From the NCBI GenBank assembly GCA_021018815.1, contig JAITYX010000034.1, forward strand, positions 2,976,001-3,040,000: a stretch of DNA of 64,000 bases, in the 5' to 3' direction. Shown one piece after another: positions 9,683 through 22,285 of the stretch (the first letter of the stretch is position 1; the number at the start of each line of letters is the position of its first letter). The position numbers were made by a program, and so were the translations under genes. Source of the stretch: Talinum fruticosum (lineage: Eukaryota > Streptophyta > Magnoliopsida > Caryophyllales > Talinaceae). The notes under the pieces were generated by a model. It saw only the letters and a program-made list of their open reading frames with translations. It was not told where the DNA came from and did not search any database.

Positions 9683-11255
9683 TAAAGACTCGGACACTAC
9701 TCAATACTTTTTGAGTCTGTACAAAAGGAATCGAGTATAACAATCTCGTACTTATAGAGTTTTGATTCCAATGCATTCTCTGTTTGCTAGAAATTTTCCG
9801 AGTGATACGGTATCTTATTTAAGTGATACAGCTTTTACTTCGTGTATTTCTTGCTTATCCTTGAGTGACTCGAAAACCGATATGCGTATCTCACTTAGTT
9901 CCGAGTCCCTCATCGCTCGATTTATCGCATATTGAATAGACTAGTATTTCATCTTTCCTCACTCGGATCCGACGCCTGGTTATAAGTTCTATGTTGTTAT
10001 AGTCGGTATCTCTAGTCTGTTTCATGCTTAGTCTATATCAAGTTACTTCACTATGATATTCTTTATATAACTTGATTCTTCGCTTAGACTTAGTCGATGG
10101 AATTTTGAGCTATATGGATATTAGACTCGGAAAATTCCATTTCGTTTCGACTCGGATAATCGGTTGTTTAATTATCTTAATAATTTTATTATCTCGTGTC
10201 TAATCTTGGACCAAAGTATTTTATACTTTGAGAACCGAAATTGATTTACTTTTGTAGGTTATTCAAACGAGGATACGCTTTTCAAACTACAAAAGTAACC
10301 AGCTTCGAACGTCAAATCACCAAGCAAACATGGCTTTTCACCTTCTCTCGCTCCAGTCCCGGAAGATTGTGCAGTAGCCGTCTGTTTCCAAATCTGGAAA
10401 ACTGGAACGCTAAGCTTAACGGTGGTTTCCACCTTATCTTTAAAGACACCACCAAGTGGTTTTGGGACTTCCAAGAGAGTTAAACCGTTGTCCAACGTTC
10501 ACATTACAACGGATACTTTCGAGTAACTTAGAAAGCTTCGTCAATGGCCACAAAGGACTCTTAGTCAGCGAGATGAAGATAACGGCTACTCTGCCCGGTC
10601 ATCTATAAATAGAAGCCACCTCACAAGACTTGAAGATTGCCAAAATTATTGGTAATACACATACTTAAGCAAAGTCATTGTATTTACTCTCAATCTTCTA
10701 CTTACAACTCCTACTCGTAATTCATTATTTTCCGAGTTGTAAGGTCTTGAACTCATTTACAAACACTTTCTTATTTTCTCTGTAAGGTCCCTTGACTAAG
10801 CTGTAAGGGTTAACTCAGCTTAGTTGTCCCTAGTTGTAAGGGTTATCTCAGCTAGGAAGTACTAGATCGGATAAGGGAATTTCGAGTCTAGAATATAGAT
10901 TTGTCTAAGGGAGCAACTCTGGTACAGTCGGTTCACGGTATTTTGTGGACTCAAAATAATGGATTTGACTTCGTGCTTGGACTAGCACGGTCCGTGGTTT
11001 TCTCGCCCCATGAGGGTTTCCACGTAATCTCTAAGTGTTATCTTTCCGAGTTCATTCTAGACTCGGACAATTTTATAGCTCTTGCTTATCCATTCGTGAT
11101 AGCATTTCGAGTCTAAACTTTTCCGACCTTGCTGATAGACTCGGAATTTGTCTCTGTCTTATTTTTGACAAAAGAGCTAGAGTTTCCGCGGAAAACTTCC
11201 ATCACCCTATTCAGCCCCCTCTAGGGTGACTCGGACTCTCCCGAGCAAACCTTCG
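9683..11255 (+). repeat. 3' LTR of copy A
   Basis: LTR of 1573 bp matching 417-1995. It starts TAAAGACTCGG (second base changed) and ends AGCAAACCTTCG (last A changed to G), so both terminal dinucleotides have decayed. TATA box at 10604-10612; twin stem-loops at 10796-10823 and 10829-10856. The 5-bp duplication GGGTA follows at 11256-11260. Confidence 0.92.
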
Positions 11256-12786
11256 GGGTAAGAACTCAATCTTCTTTGCATAATTTTTGTGTATTCTCTA
11301 CATTCATATCATTAACGGGACCTAAAAATCCACTAGAGGCCCTAAATGAACCCGAATGGGTAGAGGCCATGCAAGAAGCACTTAATCAATATGAAAGAAA
11401 CCAAGTCTAGACTTTAACCAAACGACCTTCCGACCACCCAGTAATAGGAACCAAATGGGTTTTCAAGAACAAACTGGATAAGGAAGGGTTGGTAGTCGAA
11501 ATAAGGCTAGACTAGTTGCTCAGGGATATAACCAAGACGAAGGAATTGATTGTGGGGAAACCTTTGCACTGTTGCTAGGATTGAGGCAATTAGAATTCTC
11601 TAAGCATTTACGTCTAGCATGAACATCAAGTTTTGTCAAATGGACGTCAACTGTGCATTTCTCAATGGTTATATTGAAGAAGAAGTTTATGTTGAGCAAT
11701 CCAGTGGTTTTGAAATTTCCAAATCATGTTTTGAAGTTGCAAAAGGCTTTCTATGATCTTAAACAAGCTCCCGGAGCTTGGTATGAAAGACTAAGCGGTT
11801 TCTTTGTTGAAAATGATTTCCAAAGAGGTCAAATTAACAAAAATCGTTTCATAAAAACTAAGGGGAATGACTTTCTTATCATTCCGATATATGTTGATGA
11901 CATTATTTTTGTACTTACTAATGACACTCTATGCCAAGAGTTTTCTTAGTTAATGAGACAGGAGTTCTAAATGAGTATAATAGGAGAACTGAATTTCTTT
12001 CTTGGTGTGCAAATCAAACAAGACAAGGATGGCATCTATGTCCATCAATATAAGTACACCAAGGAGCTATTGATGAAATACAAGCTACAAGATGTGCAGC
12101 CTGAAGCAACACCTATGAGTAGCAATTTGAAACTAGACTCGGACAAGAAAGGTAAAGTTGTACATCGAAACTCTACAGAGGTATGATTGGATCCTTACAT
12201 CTCACATAAAGTAGGCTAGATATCATGTTTAGTGTCTACCTTTGTGCAAGATTTCAAGATAATCCAAAAGAATCACATCTCAATATGGTGAAGAGAATTT
12301 TTAGATATCTTGCAAGGACTCAGCATATTAGTTTATGGTTTTTAAAGAACTCAAAGCCGACTCTCAAAGCAAATCAGGAGCATGTCAATTTCCGGGTCAG
12401 TCACTTATCTCTTGACACTAAAAGAAACAGAACTCGGTTGCCCTATCAACTACTAAGTTGAGTACATTGCAGCTAGAGCTTGTTGTGCTCAGATTCTATG
12501 GACCAAGTAGGATTAGAATGATCTTAGACTATCATTCACTTCTATTCCAATCATGTGTGACAATCCAAGTGCAATCAACATCACTAAGAATCAAGTTGAG
12601 CACTCAAAGACTAAGCATATTAAGGTCGGGTATCATTTTCTAAGAGACCATTCTGAGAAAGGTGATATTGAACTTGAATTTGTTCCTCTTAAGTTTCGGT
12701 TAGTTGATATTTTCACTAAGCCTCTTAGTGAGGATCACTTTTGTTTTATTATGAATGAACTTGGCATGATTAATGTAGGATTATGA
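11256..12786 (+). pseudogene. pol: Reverse transcriptase and RNase H of element B (continuation)
   Basis: Resumes the coding sequence cut at 416: GGGGTAAGAACTC continues the linker before RT exactly as in F (55889). EPEWVEAMQEAL is at about 11350; the YVDD motif is intact at 11890-11901 inside PIYVDDIIF; the GVQIKQDKDGIYVHQ segment follows at about 12007. RNase H ends with TKPLSEDHFCF and a stop at 12784-12786. Frameshifts are fewer than in A, but several stops remain. Relative to A, coding changes are frequent, so B belongs to another subfamily of the same lineage. Confidence 0.88.
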
Positions 12787-13359
12787 GATTTATTGCATGA
12801 TTTATTCTTTTATGATTATGTGTTATATGCTTTGAATATATAACAAATGGATGAGTGGACTGAGAATGAAACCGAGCTATGAGTTATTAGTATTCTAAGT
12901 GTTCTTAGTCACTTAGAAAATTTACTTGAGTCGGACTCGGATTTTGAGCAAAATGGACATCAAAATTTTGAGGTTACATCTAAATAAATGGGGAATCTCA
13001 TAAATTTTTTCGAAAACTCTTTCTCTTCTCTCTCTCTCTCTCGTCACGCAAACAGTCAACGAAACTAGCCGTTGGAAGAAACTTATTTGAAAACTAGCTG
13101 TCATAGTGCAGAGCAACACAACGGTCCGAGAACTGTTGCTTGGTATTTGGGTCGAAAAGACGGTTAGAAGCCTTTGCCTCTATAAATATCATCTCTTCAC
13201 ATTCCTTTTCTACTTTGCATACCTATTGATTTCTCTCTCACTCTCATTATTCTCAAAACTCACTTGCGCACTTAAGCTCACATTCTCTCTCGAATTTTAA
13301 ATTCTCTCTGTTCTTTATTCAATCTCTCGTTTCCCTCTCCCACTCTCTACTTTCTGAAA
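12787..13359 (+). promoter_or_regulatory. Internal promoter-like spacer of element B
   Basis: Counterpart of 7024-7660. An AACGG word lies at about 13119; a TATAAATAT box is at 13181-13189, about 180 bases before the MPKRG start, followed by a CT-rich leader (TTTCTCTCTCACTCTC near 13230). Overall sequence is quite different from A, yet the box and the pyrimidine leader are kept. Confidence 0.55.
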
Positions 13360-14970
13360 ATGCCAAAGAGAGGTGCTGCCCAAGAAGGAGGTTTGGCCAC
13401 CAAGAAGGCCAGAGCCAAATCTAACACTGAGGCCACACCAAGCGAACGTAAAGAAGTTGCCTCGCATCCTCCAAAATTCTTTATCGCTCAACATTTCATT
13501 TTAGACGAAAAATTCTTCCCTACCACCTTCTTCTCCTAGTTGAAACACATCAAAAACTGGTGTATACAACTATCCCTGTTTTTGTGAATATATCTATCCA
13601 AACCAAGTGTCTGAGTTTCTACTCTAATATGACTGCCAACGAAGGCGTTATTAGTTCCGTTGTTCAAGGTAAGACCGTTCAAGTAAACTCGACCTTACTT
13701 TATAAACTTTTCAATGTAAAGGCACTTTTCTTAAATTCCAATCCTATTCCTTTTAATGAAATCACTGACAATTTCTTTGATAAGTTCACTAAAGAAGTTC
13801 CGGAGTCCGGAAAGAATTTCTCTATGACTCGGATGAAGTCGAAGGAAGACTTCTTTGGTTGATTCCGATGAGAACTTTCTTTTCTTATCATTCTTGTAAA
13901 GAGAACCTCAAATCAAAAGTTCTCGGGGTTCTTTATGTTATTCTCGATGGCTACGAAGTAGACCTCCTTTCCTTTATTCTGGAGCAGATGGCAACCGTGC
14001 TCGCTCATTCTAAGAAATCAGCTCCTTTTCCTTTCGGGCACTTCTCACTACTGTTTTCAAACAGTTTTAGATCCCTCTTCCCTCTAACCCACTGCTTGCT
14101 TGGAACCTCGCTGTCTGTTTGGGCGGGAATGTGCTTTCGGGGCTAGGATACCGGGAACTTAAGCTTGATGTCTAGAATCATGTGTATGAGTTCCCTCCTC
14201 CTCCTCCTCCTCCTCGGACTCGGACAACTTCGGAGGTCCCACTTCGACTCGCTGGACCTTCCGCTTCTCAACCCACTCCTTGTGTTGAGTTATTTACACA
14301 AATCGCCAACAAATTTGCTTCTTTAACCGAGGATTTTCAATCAACTTTGAAAATCTTCAAAACTTTCGTTTGAACTTTGGTTCCGATGCAAAAAGAAGCT
14401 CGGTCCGAGCTCTAGGAGAACCAAGAACTAATTTCTTAGCTCAATGAGTTCATCAAGGAACAGTGCGATCGGATCGGACGTCTCTAAGAGCGCAAGTTCA
14501 AGGTAGCCGAGGAGTCAAAACCACCGACACTTTTGAGTAGTCCTCCAGCCTCGCTAAGATACCATCAGCTAAAGTTGAGGAAGAAGTCAAGCCGAGAAAG
14601 AAGAAGGACAAGCTGAAGAGGGAGAAGAAGAAGAAGAAAACAAAGGGGAAGAAGTTGCTGAGCATAAGGACCAAGGCAACGAAGAGCCTAAGTTGATTTC
14701 CTCTTATCACACTCGGAGTGCCTCGGAAGAGCCACGTTGGTCGGTCAAAATCACATGCCTCGAAACACAGCCAAGCAATCGTCTTTGACGGAGACAAAGA
14801 AGACGAGGACGATATGCCCTTGCCTCTTACAACCAGGACATCATCACTTCTTGATGTACCAATTCTGCAACCTCCTCGCTCAACTATTACCACACAAGCA
14901 TATAGGCGAAGGCGCACTCGCTCGCTCCTTAACCTCAAGACAACCTGCCCCTCCTTCTCAATCGTATCTT
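13360..14970 (+). pseudogene. Third ORF of element B (MPKRG protein)
   Basis: Begins MPKRGAAQEGG at 13360 with a basic stretch KKARAK. The segment 13629-13862 carries an open piece with VKALFLNSNPIPF and NFFDKFTKEVPESGKNF, matching A, D and F. A frame change at 13859 leads to the SYHSCKENLKSK segment, then a proline run encoded by CTCCTC repeats (14194-14214). A coiled-coil-like segment around 14290-14450 and a Glu/Lys-rich stretch (14580-14660) follow. Stops interrupt the frame at several places. The C-terminal boundary near 14970 is approximate. Confidence 0.65.
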
Positions 14971-15260
14971 TTTTTTTTTTACTCAAAGTTCATTTTCTTT
15001 TTGTTATTTTGTCTAGCATATTTTTGTAATTACTTGATCTTTCTTCCCTCCTTTTGATATTTTGCTTGAAATGCATAGGGGAGAGAAATAGATAGAAAAT
15101 TTTAGATGTTTGATCTAGGGGAGCTTTTCCCTTTTCCGAGTTTAGTTACTTGTTTTGTTTCTTGCATATATGACTCGGCAATGAATGAAATTTATTTTCT
15201 TAGCATATCTATTTCGAGTTACATATATTTTACTCTAATAGCTCGATACTTGACTCTTTA
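14971..15260 (+). other. 3' untranslated region of element B, first part
   Basis: T-rich sequence including the GAAATGCATAGGGGAGAGAAA motif shared with C (20617). It ends in CTTTA (15256-15260), the duplication made by G1, and continues at 18302. Confidence 0.6.
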
Positions 15261-15512
15261 TGTAATAACCCAAACTTTAAGAAAATGTATTATCCCTAAT
15301 ACATTCAATTATAAAAAGTGCGTTTATTTTAATTTCAAAATATTTTTATATTATATATATATATATATATCAACAATTTTCTTGCAGGACCCGAGATACG
15401 AACAACGACGACGGATGGTCGATATTTTTCAACATATTATCTAATACTTTTATGCACATAAGACATATTTAATTCCTAAACTAAATCATAAATAAGTTCT
15501 CATATATTCAAA

Positions 15513-15552
<40 letters not shown>

Positions 15553-18301
15553 CATAACTAATGAACAATTAGCACAATTTATGAACCACTAATCATATAT
15601 CCAAATATCAAGAAGTAAGTTGTTAATAAAACTAACCTAATCTAATTATAAGTAATCATATATTCTAAAGCACATTAGGGTAATAAATCAAACCATAATA
15701 TTAACAATAATAAAAGTAATAGTAGTTATAAATAATACAATAATAATAATTATTATAATTAAAATAATAATAATAATAAATATAAATAAAAATAAGAATA
15801 GTAATTGATAAATACAAATGACAATGCTGAAGATAATTATGATAATAAAGATAATAATTAATAGAATTTTGGATAAACATGAAAATTGTGGTCAAATAGA
15901 AGTTTAACACCTAAAATCACACTAAGCATGCTTAAAGAGTTGACAAATTACCCTACTTAGCATGCACCTCACCAAATGTCAAATGGAAATTAAGCTAAAG
16001 GACAGCAAAGCCATGAGGATTAGTATGAAGATTAGTATAAATAGGCTTGGTTAAATCAGAAAATTTCAACCCAAAACCTGACCTAGGCATTTTCTCTCTC
16101 CTCAGGCACCTGACCACCAACACCACTTCGGCCACCGCCACAGCCGGCCACCACCACCCGCAACCCTTCAATACTTTGCATTGAATCCATAGACACCTTC
16201 AGGACGACCCACCGACCACCCCATCATCGGAAAACACAAGCCAAAACCACCACAATCACCAACTTCCACCAATTCCAATCATACTTTTACAACCACTTTT
16301 AGCCACCACCACAACCGCCATGGGCACCACCTGCCTCCCATCACCGGCTAGCCCTACAGGCCACCCGTCGCTGCCTATAGCGCTGCCCACCGGACCACCA
16401 AATAACCACCATTCACACCCTCCTCAAACCTCCAAACCTTAAAAACATCACACAACTTCTTTCACCTTTTCTCCACCACCACTCCAGCCACCAACCACGG
16501 CCAGCCACCGCCTGACCATCGACCGAAACAGAACCGCCGCCACCTACGGATGTCGACTGCAGCCACCCAAGCACCACCACCTCAGCCCCCAAGCATACAT
16601 CTTCTTTCTCTCTCCTCTTGTATTCCTTAATATATTACCCTTAAACCACCCCAAACTCAGCCATCACCACCACCGTTGGTCAGCGCCGCCACCCTACCAC
16701 CAAGCACCACCCCACCGTCGCCAGTCTACGCTGCCAGCCACCACTAAGCTCCACCACCACCTTGGCCTCCCTTCACACTTTCTAGGTAAACCCTAAACCC
16801 TAAGTTTTGATAATTTAAAGTTTTCAATATTTAAGTTAATCATTTTTATAAATAACAAGGAATTAACTTAGTCAAGAAAATGAAATAAAGTTATACATGC
16901 ATAGTTTAAGTTAAGGTAAAAATTTGGATTAATCTTATTAGAGTCATAGCTAAATTAGTTTAGATAAAAATAGCAAAATAAAATTAAAATAGTTCATTAT
17001 AAAATAATTCATATAATGAATGCATAGTTTAGTTTAAATAATTTTAGTAGAATTTATGGTTAGATAATTTTAGAAGGAATAAGAATAAGCATAAATAAGG
17101 TTAATAAGCTCATTATGTGCATGCTTAATAAAGAAACAAATATTGGCATAGTTATAACTTAGATAACTAATTAAATTTTTAAATACAAATGAATTAGTAA
17201 GTAAAACTAGCAAAAACATAACCAATAATGCATGATAAGTTAATCAACATTTAATTGTTAGTATTATAACGCATGTTTAGATTATAACAATTCATAGTAA
17301 ATAATTATATGCATCCATGAATAAGGTAATTTAATTAGACATAATAAAGTAAACCGTGAACCACTAAATATAAGGCATAAATCATGCTAAAAATAAATCA
17401 TAATAACTAAAAATATAGGATAGGTTATTATTAATCAAGGAATATAAGTCCTAAAAACAAAATTCTCATTCTATTAACTCTTATTTAAGGCCATCAGTCG
17501 ACGTACGTTCAAGAGTCCTACTCAAAGTCACAAGGAAATGAATAAAGTTCAAACCATAAATCAATTTCAGTTCATCGAGTACGTTCATTGATCGTTCCCT
17601 TCAATGTTTATTTACAAATCAAGGCCGGATATGGCTGACTTCAACAACAATAAGTAATCATTTGCAAACAGTATTTGCCATATAAAAGTGGACCCGCCCA
17701 TCAAGTGCCATTATTTGGTACGCCTCAATATCTAGGTTGGTAACACCGTAATCGCTGACCGCCTTCAACCGGACGATCCGATCGGTTTGGGTGTGTGCAC
17801 ATGCGTTTAGGGAAACCCGATAATCGTAAGGGATCCATTCAGATAATTAATTAGCAACAGTTTTACATTATTCACTCCCCTCATTTACAAATGAATTGAA
17901 ATGCATGCGCTCAACTCAACTATTTCATAATCTTTATTTACAGCTGAATAATGGACGTGTTGAGCTTCGGCTCACATTTCAAAAATGTTTTCTTGTTTTG
18001 TTTTAGGTAAAGATGTTAAAGGTATGAAGCAAAGGTCCTGTTCGGGACTTAGAGGCTCGCAGTGGCAAGTTGGGGTATTAGTGGTCAAGTGTCATTGATT
18101 TCGTATCGGGTTTAACATGTACTTGTTACATAAGTTATAGTTTCCTAACAAGGTATAACCTTGGGCAAAATACATATAGAGCCTTGCCCTTTCCTCCGGT
18201 AAGGGCGACGGTAATGTCCCCGACCTCCTTTCCACTACGCTAATCATCGGCTAGCGGTTTATTTAGACTAAAACCAGTGATTAAGGGTTTGGGGCGTTAC
18301 A
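15261..18301 (+). mobile_element. Solo LTR G1, probably Ty3/gypsy
   Basis: A 3041-bp insertion with ends TGTAATAACCC and GGGGCGTTACA, flanked by CTTTA on both sides (15256-15260 and 18302-18306). Removing it restores the 3' UTR of element B. The near-palindromic TGTAAC/GTTACA ends and length fit LTRs of long-LTR plant Ty3/gypsy elements. It has a TATAAATAG box at 16036 followed by a CCACC-rich stretch (16100-16790), and no internal gag-pol, hence a solo LTR. The last 800 bases match G2 (shared words around 17570-17690 and 26600-26720). Family assignment rests on ends only. Confidence 0.78.
15516..15548. repeat. (TA)n microsatellite
   Basis: Uninterrupted TA dinucleotide run inside G1; a shorter one lies at 15351-15370. 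Open frames predicted through these are not genes. Confidence 0.9.
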
Positions 18302-18500
18302 CTTTACAAATTTTTATTAATTATTTTATTTACTCCGAGTCATATCAAGAAACATGTTCTGAGTTATGTTTTGATTTGAGCTGCACTTATCAATATCTTA
18401 AGTTTTGATTGAGATCTTCTTTTGCTCTTATCAATTCGTTATGAAAACATAACTATTCGAACCGACAAGTTTCTATCTTAAGTATAGAATGCCTTTCATT
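18302..18500 (+). other. 3' untranslated region of element B, second part
   Basis: Continuation of the 3' UTR after the CTTTA duplication of G1; includes GTATAGAATGCCTTTCATT, conserved upstream of the polypurine tract in A, C and F. Confidence 0.65.
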
Positions 18501-18513
18501 AAAAAGGGGAGAT
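18501..18513 (+). other. Polypurine tract, element B
   Basis: AAAAAGGGGAGAT directly before the LTR. Confidence 0.8.
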
Positions 18514-19906
18514 TAAAGACTCACGTATAACTCTCAACCTCTCTTGGGTTTTGATTCTAAATCATTATGAGCCTCATAGAAACTTCTATCTAAGTTTTTA
18601 TTCCGTTCGACCCACTCAAAAGCACGTTCTTGCATATCTCTCATAATTGTGTTTTTCACCAACTCGGACATCACTCGGAAAGATGACATGAACAAATAAT
18701 TTCTCTAACATATTTGTTATGAGCACCGACTTCTTGTTTCAAGTTAAAATGAATTAAAACGTTAATTCTATGTTCTAAGTCGGTTTATTTCTGGACAATT
18801 ATTTGTTAGATCAAGTTCATGTATCTTGATATTTTAGTCTTCCCGACTTCATCATTTAAGGATTAACTCAAGATGGAATCTGAGCCTAATGGATATTAGA
18901 CAAAGAAAATTGCACTCTTTTGGGACAAAGATAGTTAAATGCGTAATCTTGGAGAATTTTTATACTTTGAGTACCAATGTGATTTGGTTTTGTAGGTTAT
19001 TCAAACAAACCTAATCTACTTTTGAAATACAAAAGCAACCAATTTCTAACCGTTAAATACAAGCGGACAAAGATTAACCATACCATTTCTGGACATGGCT
19101 CGGACATCGTGTCGGGGTTGTTTGTTTTGAAAACTATAAAACTTCAACTTTGAGTCTAACGGTTGTTTCCACCGTAGTTTTGAATCACCACCATATGATT
19201 TGGAGCCAAGAGCTATTTTACAACTTTCACATCACAACGGATCTTTTCGAGTGACTCGGAATAGCCGTTACAACGGCTAGCAAAGATCACAAGTCCGGAA
19301 CCAGCACTCAACGGTCATTCTACCCGGGTGCTTATAAATAGAAGCCACTTTGCAAGACTTGAAGAATGTTGCTGAACATATTGTTTAACACTTATTCAGT
19401 GCATTCTTACTCATTCTTCTACTTGCAATTCCAACTCTGTAATTCTTACTTTCTAAGTTGTACGGAAATTCTTGTGGTAACTTACATTCTTTTCTTACAT
19501 TCTTCGTAAAGTCCCTTGACTAAGCTGTAAGGGCTAACTTAACTTAGTTGTCCCCGATCTGTAAGGGTTAACTTAGTTAGGAAGTACTAGACTAGATAAG
19601 GGAACTTCGAGTCTAGGAAAAACTTGTAAAGAAATTGTCTAAGGGAGTAATTCTAATCGAGTCACTCCTTTGTAATTGGGGACTTAATTAGTGGATTTAA
19701 CTTAATGCTTGGATTACCATTGTCCGTGCTTTTCCGCCCCAACAGAGTTTCCATGTACTTCGTTTGTCTATCTTTCTCAGTCCAATCTAGACTTAGAATT
19801 TGCTTCCGCTCGGTTTGTGTAAAAGAGTTTGTTTTTATTTAAAATCTTTCATCACCCTATTCACTCCCCTCTAGGGTTACTTAATCTTTCCAAGAGCAAA
19901 CCTTCA
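18514..19906 (+). repeat. 3' LTR of element B
   Basis: A 1393-bp LTR starting TAAAGACTCACG and ending AGCAAACCTTCA. It is alignable with the A and F LTRs but diverged and shorter, with deletions in the first 400 bases. A TATAAATAG box lies near 19334. The paired stem-loops near 19518-19585 are partly decayed (the loop palindrome reads GCTAAC). The sequence after it belongs to element C, so B inserted into C. Confidence 0.85.
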
Positions 19907-20640
19907 ATCCTCTTAGCGTGCCCCTTCTATTAAGTTGCTTCGAAGGTGGCAACCCAGCTTCGTTGCCCTAGCCAAAGAGCTACAAGCAACCGTGGCAGGT
20001 TTCTAGGCTTTCATGCCAATCTTGACTCGGTTCCACAATGAAGGCTCAATGTCGGATCGACCATAATCAAGCCTTGGTTGGTGAGCTCAAGGAGGTGATC
20101 AAGAGTGAACAAGATCAACCGATACCTCTAGCAGAGAAGATCTAAAGCTCGCTATGGACTTAGAACCATCCTCTAAAGCATCACTACCTTCTAAGTCTTC
20201 AAGCTCTTCTTACTCGGATTCGAAAAAGAAGAAAGAGGGGAAGAAGAAGAAGCAGCAACACAAATAGAAGAAGAAGGAGTAGCCCAAACCGAAGGCCAAG
20301 GGGAGAAAGAACCTAAGCCGATCTCCTCTTATCATACTCGGCTTGCCTCCGAAGAGGCTGGTGATGCAGCCGGTAAAAATCCCCTCATACATTCAAGAAC
20401 CTCCAATCGAAGAGGTTTCGGGTTTAGAAGAAGAACCTAAGGATGAACAACCTCGATTCGCAGGAGTGCACTAAAGTTCCCGACTTGCTCCTATTTGCGC
20501 CTCCACCCGTACTACTCCTATTCCTTCTTAACTTCAAAATTGTTTTTTTTTTTTCTGTTTTTTGTGCAACATCTTTTCACTTTCTTGTTACTTCCTCCCT
20601 CCTATTTGTTTTTTATAAAATGCATACGGGAGGGAAATAG
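19907..20640 (+). pseudogene. Third-ORF C-terminal remnant and 3' UTR of element C
   Basis: Sequence after B's LTR matches the coiled-coil and acidic tail part of the MPKRG ORF: GCTACAAGCAACC-type text near 19980, a helical KEVIK stretch, then Lys/Glu-rich coding at 20220-20300. It ends with the GGGAGGGAAATAG motif of this family's 3' UTR. Only the 3' part is present; the rest of C lies left of B's insertion, outside the window. No open frame of note. Confidence 0.6.
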
Positions 20641-20944
20641 ATAGTTTTTTTTCTTTTATTGTATGTTAGTTTCGTTTTTCAATGAAATTTTCTTATTTCG
20701 AGCATATATGAGCTATATCTTTTATATCTTACATTTACTCGATACATTTTATCATTACTTTGATACCTGCTCATAATCATGTGATAAGTATGCTCGACAC
20801 TTCAATTAGTATGGTCTCGGTTGTATTTGATCGAAAGGACTACGATATTTTTATTTATTATTATTTTTGCTCCGATCAAAATGCAATGAAAATATAACTT
20901 TTTGAACTGTTAATTTTTATCTTAAGTATGGAATGCCTTTCATC

Positions 20945-20958
20945 ATAAAGGGGTAGAT
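20945..20958 (+). other. Polypurine tract, element C
   Basis: ATAAAGGGGTAGAT, a decayed purine tract preceding the LTR. Confidence 0.65.
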
Positions 20959-22285
20959 TGAATACTCAAGTATAACTCTTTATCTCTCTATTGTTTTGAT
21001 TTCAAGTCATTCTAAGCATTTAACAAGCTCATCTTTAAGTTTTCAATTTTGTCTTACCCACTCGAAACCATCTATGGAGTATAATGCTCTTAACTGAGTT
21101 TCGACCCACTTAGACATATCTCGGAAAGATGACATGAGTAAATACTTTCACAAACACTTCATATTCTTGGCACTAACTTAATGTTCTAAATGAAAATGAA
21201 TTAATGTGTTAATTCTTCTTCCTAAGTCAGTTTATTGAAAGAAATTATTTACTTAATCAAGTTTGTGCATTATGATTGCTCAATCTTAATAATGTGAACA
21301 TTTAAAGGATTGGGTGAAGATGGAATTTGAACCCAATGAATATTGGACTCAGAAAACTCTATTCTTTCAAATTGAAGATAATTTAGTACTCAATTGTTTT
21401 GAATTAATTATTATCTTTGCCTAATCTTGGACCAAAGTATTTTTATACTTTGAGTACCACCTTGATTTGCTTTTCCAGGTTGATTAAAGTATTTCAATCT
21501 TATTTTGAAAAGCAAAAGCAACCGATATCTAACCGTTAAACACCAGCAGACGGATAAACACCTTTTCCGGACAAGCTCGGACACCGTGTCAAGGTTGTTT
21601 GTTACCAAATCTCATAAACCTGAACTTTGAGTCTAACGATTGTTTCCACCCCATATTTCAGTCACAACTAGTGGGATGGATTACTTTTCGAGCCAAGGTT
21701 CAAAGCACAACGTTCATCTTGTAACGGCACCTTTCTCGACCAACTCAAACTAGCCGTTACAACGCCTAATAAATCTCACAAGTCCAGAACTAGTCTCAAC
21801 GGATACTTTACTCTGCTGAGTATAAATAGAAGCCTTCTCGGAAGACTTGAAGATTGTTGAACACATTGCTAATCACTTAGTCAATGTATACTCACTCAAT
21901 CTTCCAGCTTAGAACTATAGTTCTTAAGTTCTTACTTTCTGAATTGTAAAGAGAAAATCTTGTAATCACTTCTACAGTTTCAATTCTCTATTAATTTGCT
22001 TAATTGAGCTCTAAGGGTTAACTTAGCTCCACTGTTCCTTAGCTGTAAAGGTTACCTCATTTAGGAAGTAATAGATCTGATAAGGGAATTTTTGAGTCTA
22101 GGAAAACTTGTAATCGAATTGTCTAAGGAAGCAATTCTGTGAAGAGTCATTCCTTGTATTTGTGGATTCAAAATAGTGGATTAGCATTGTCCGTAGTTTT
22201 CCGCCCTAGGAGAATTTCCACGTATAATTTGTGTTTTATCTGTTTCGAGTTTAATCTATAGTCAAAATTTGCTTTCTAAGTCTAT
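20959..22285 (+). repeat. 3' LTR of element C, truncated
   Basis: LTR starting TGAATACTCAAG, homologous to B's LTR. It contains the CAAAGTA...TACTTTG stem near 21433, a TATAAATAG box near 21821 and the first leader stem-loop near 22010-22040 with GTTAAC retained. Similarity stops at about 22285, roughly 100 bases short of the expected AACCTTCA end, so the LTR is truncated. Confidence 0.75.

Larger units (their letters stand above)
417..11255 (+). mobile_element. Complete SIRE-type Ty1/copia retrotransposon (copy A)
   Basis: A full-length copia retrotransposon: 5' LTR, tRNA-Met primer site, gag, protease, integrase, RT, RNase H, a third MPKRG ORF, polypurine tract and 3' LTR. The integrase-before-RT order defines Ty1/copia; the long LTRs, nearly 11 kb length and extra ORF after pol fit the SIRE/Maximus lineage. 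It is flanked by the 5-bp duplication GGGTA (412-416 and 11256-11260), and the interrupted sequence of copy B reads through cleanly when A is removed. The LTRs differ by about one base in twenty over the first 340 bases (counted by eye), so insertion is not very recent. Gag and pol carry many frameshifts; the copy looks non-autonomous. Confidence 0.93.

Noticed and set aside
14498..14986. 162-codon open frame on the minus strand
   Set aside because: Opposite the acidic tail of element B's third ORF; Phe/Ser-rich translation is the reverse of GAA/AAG repeats.
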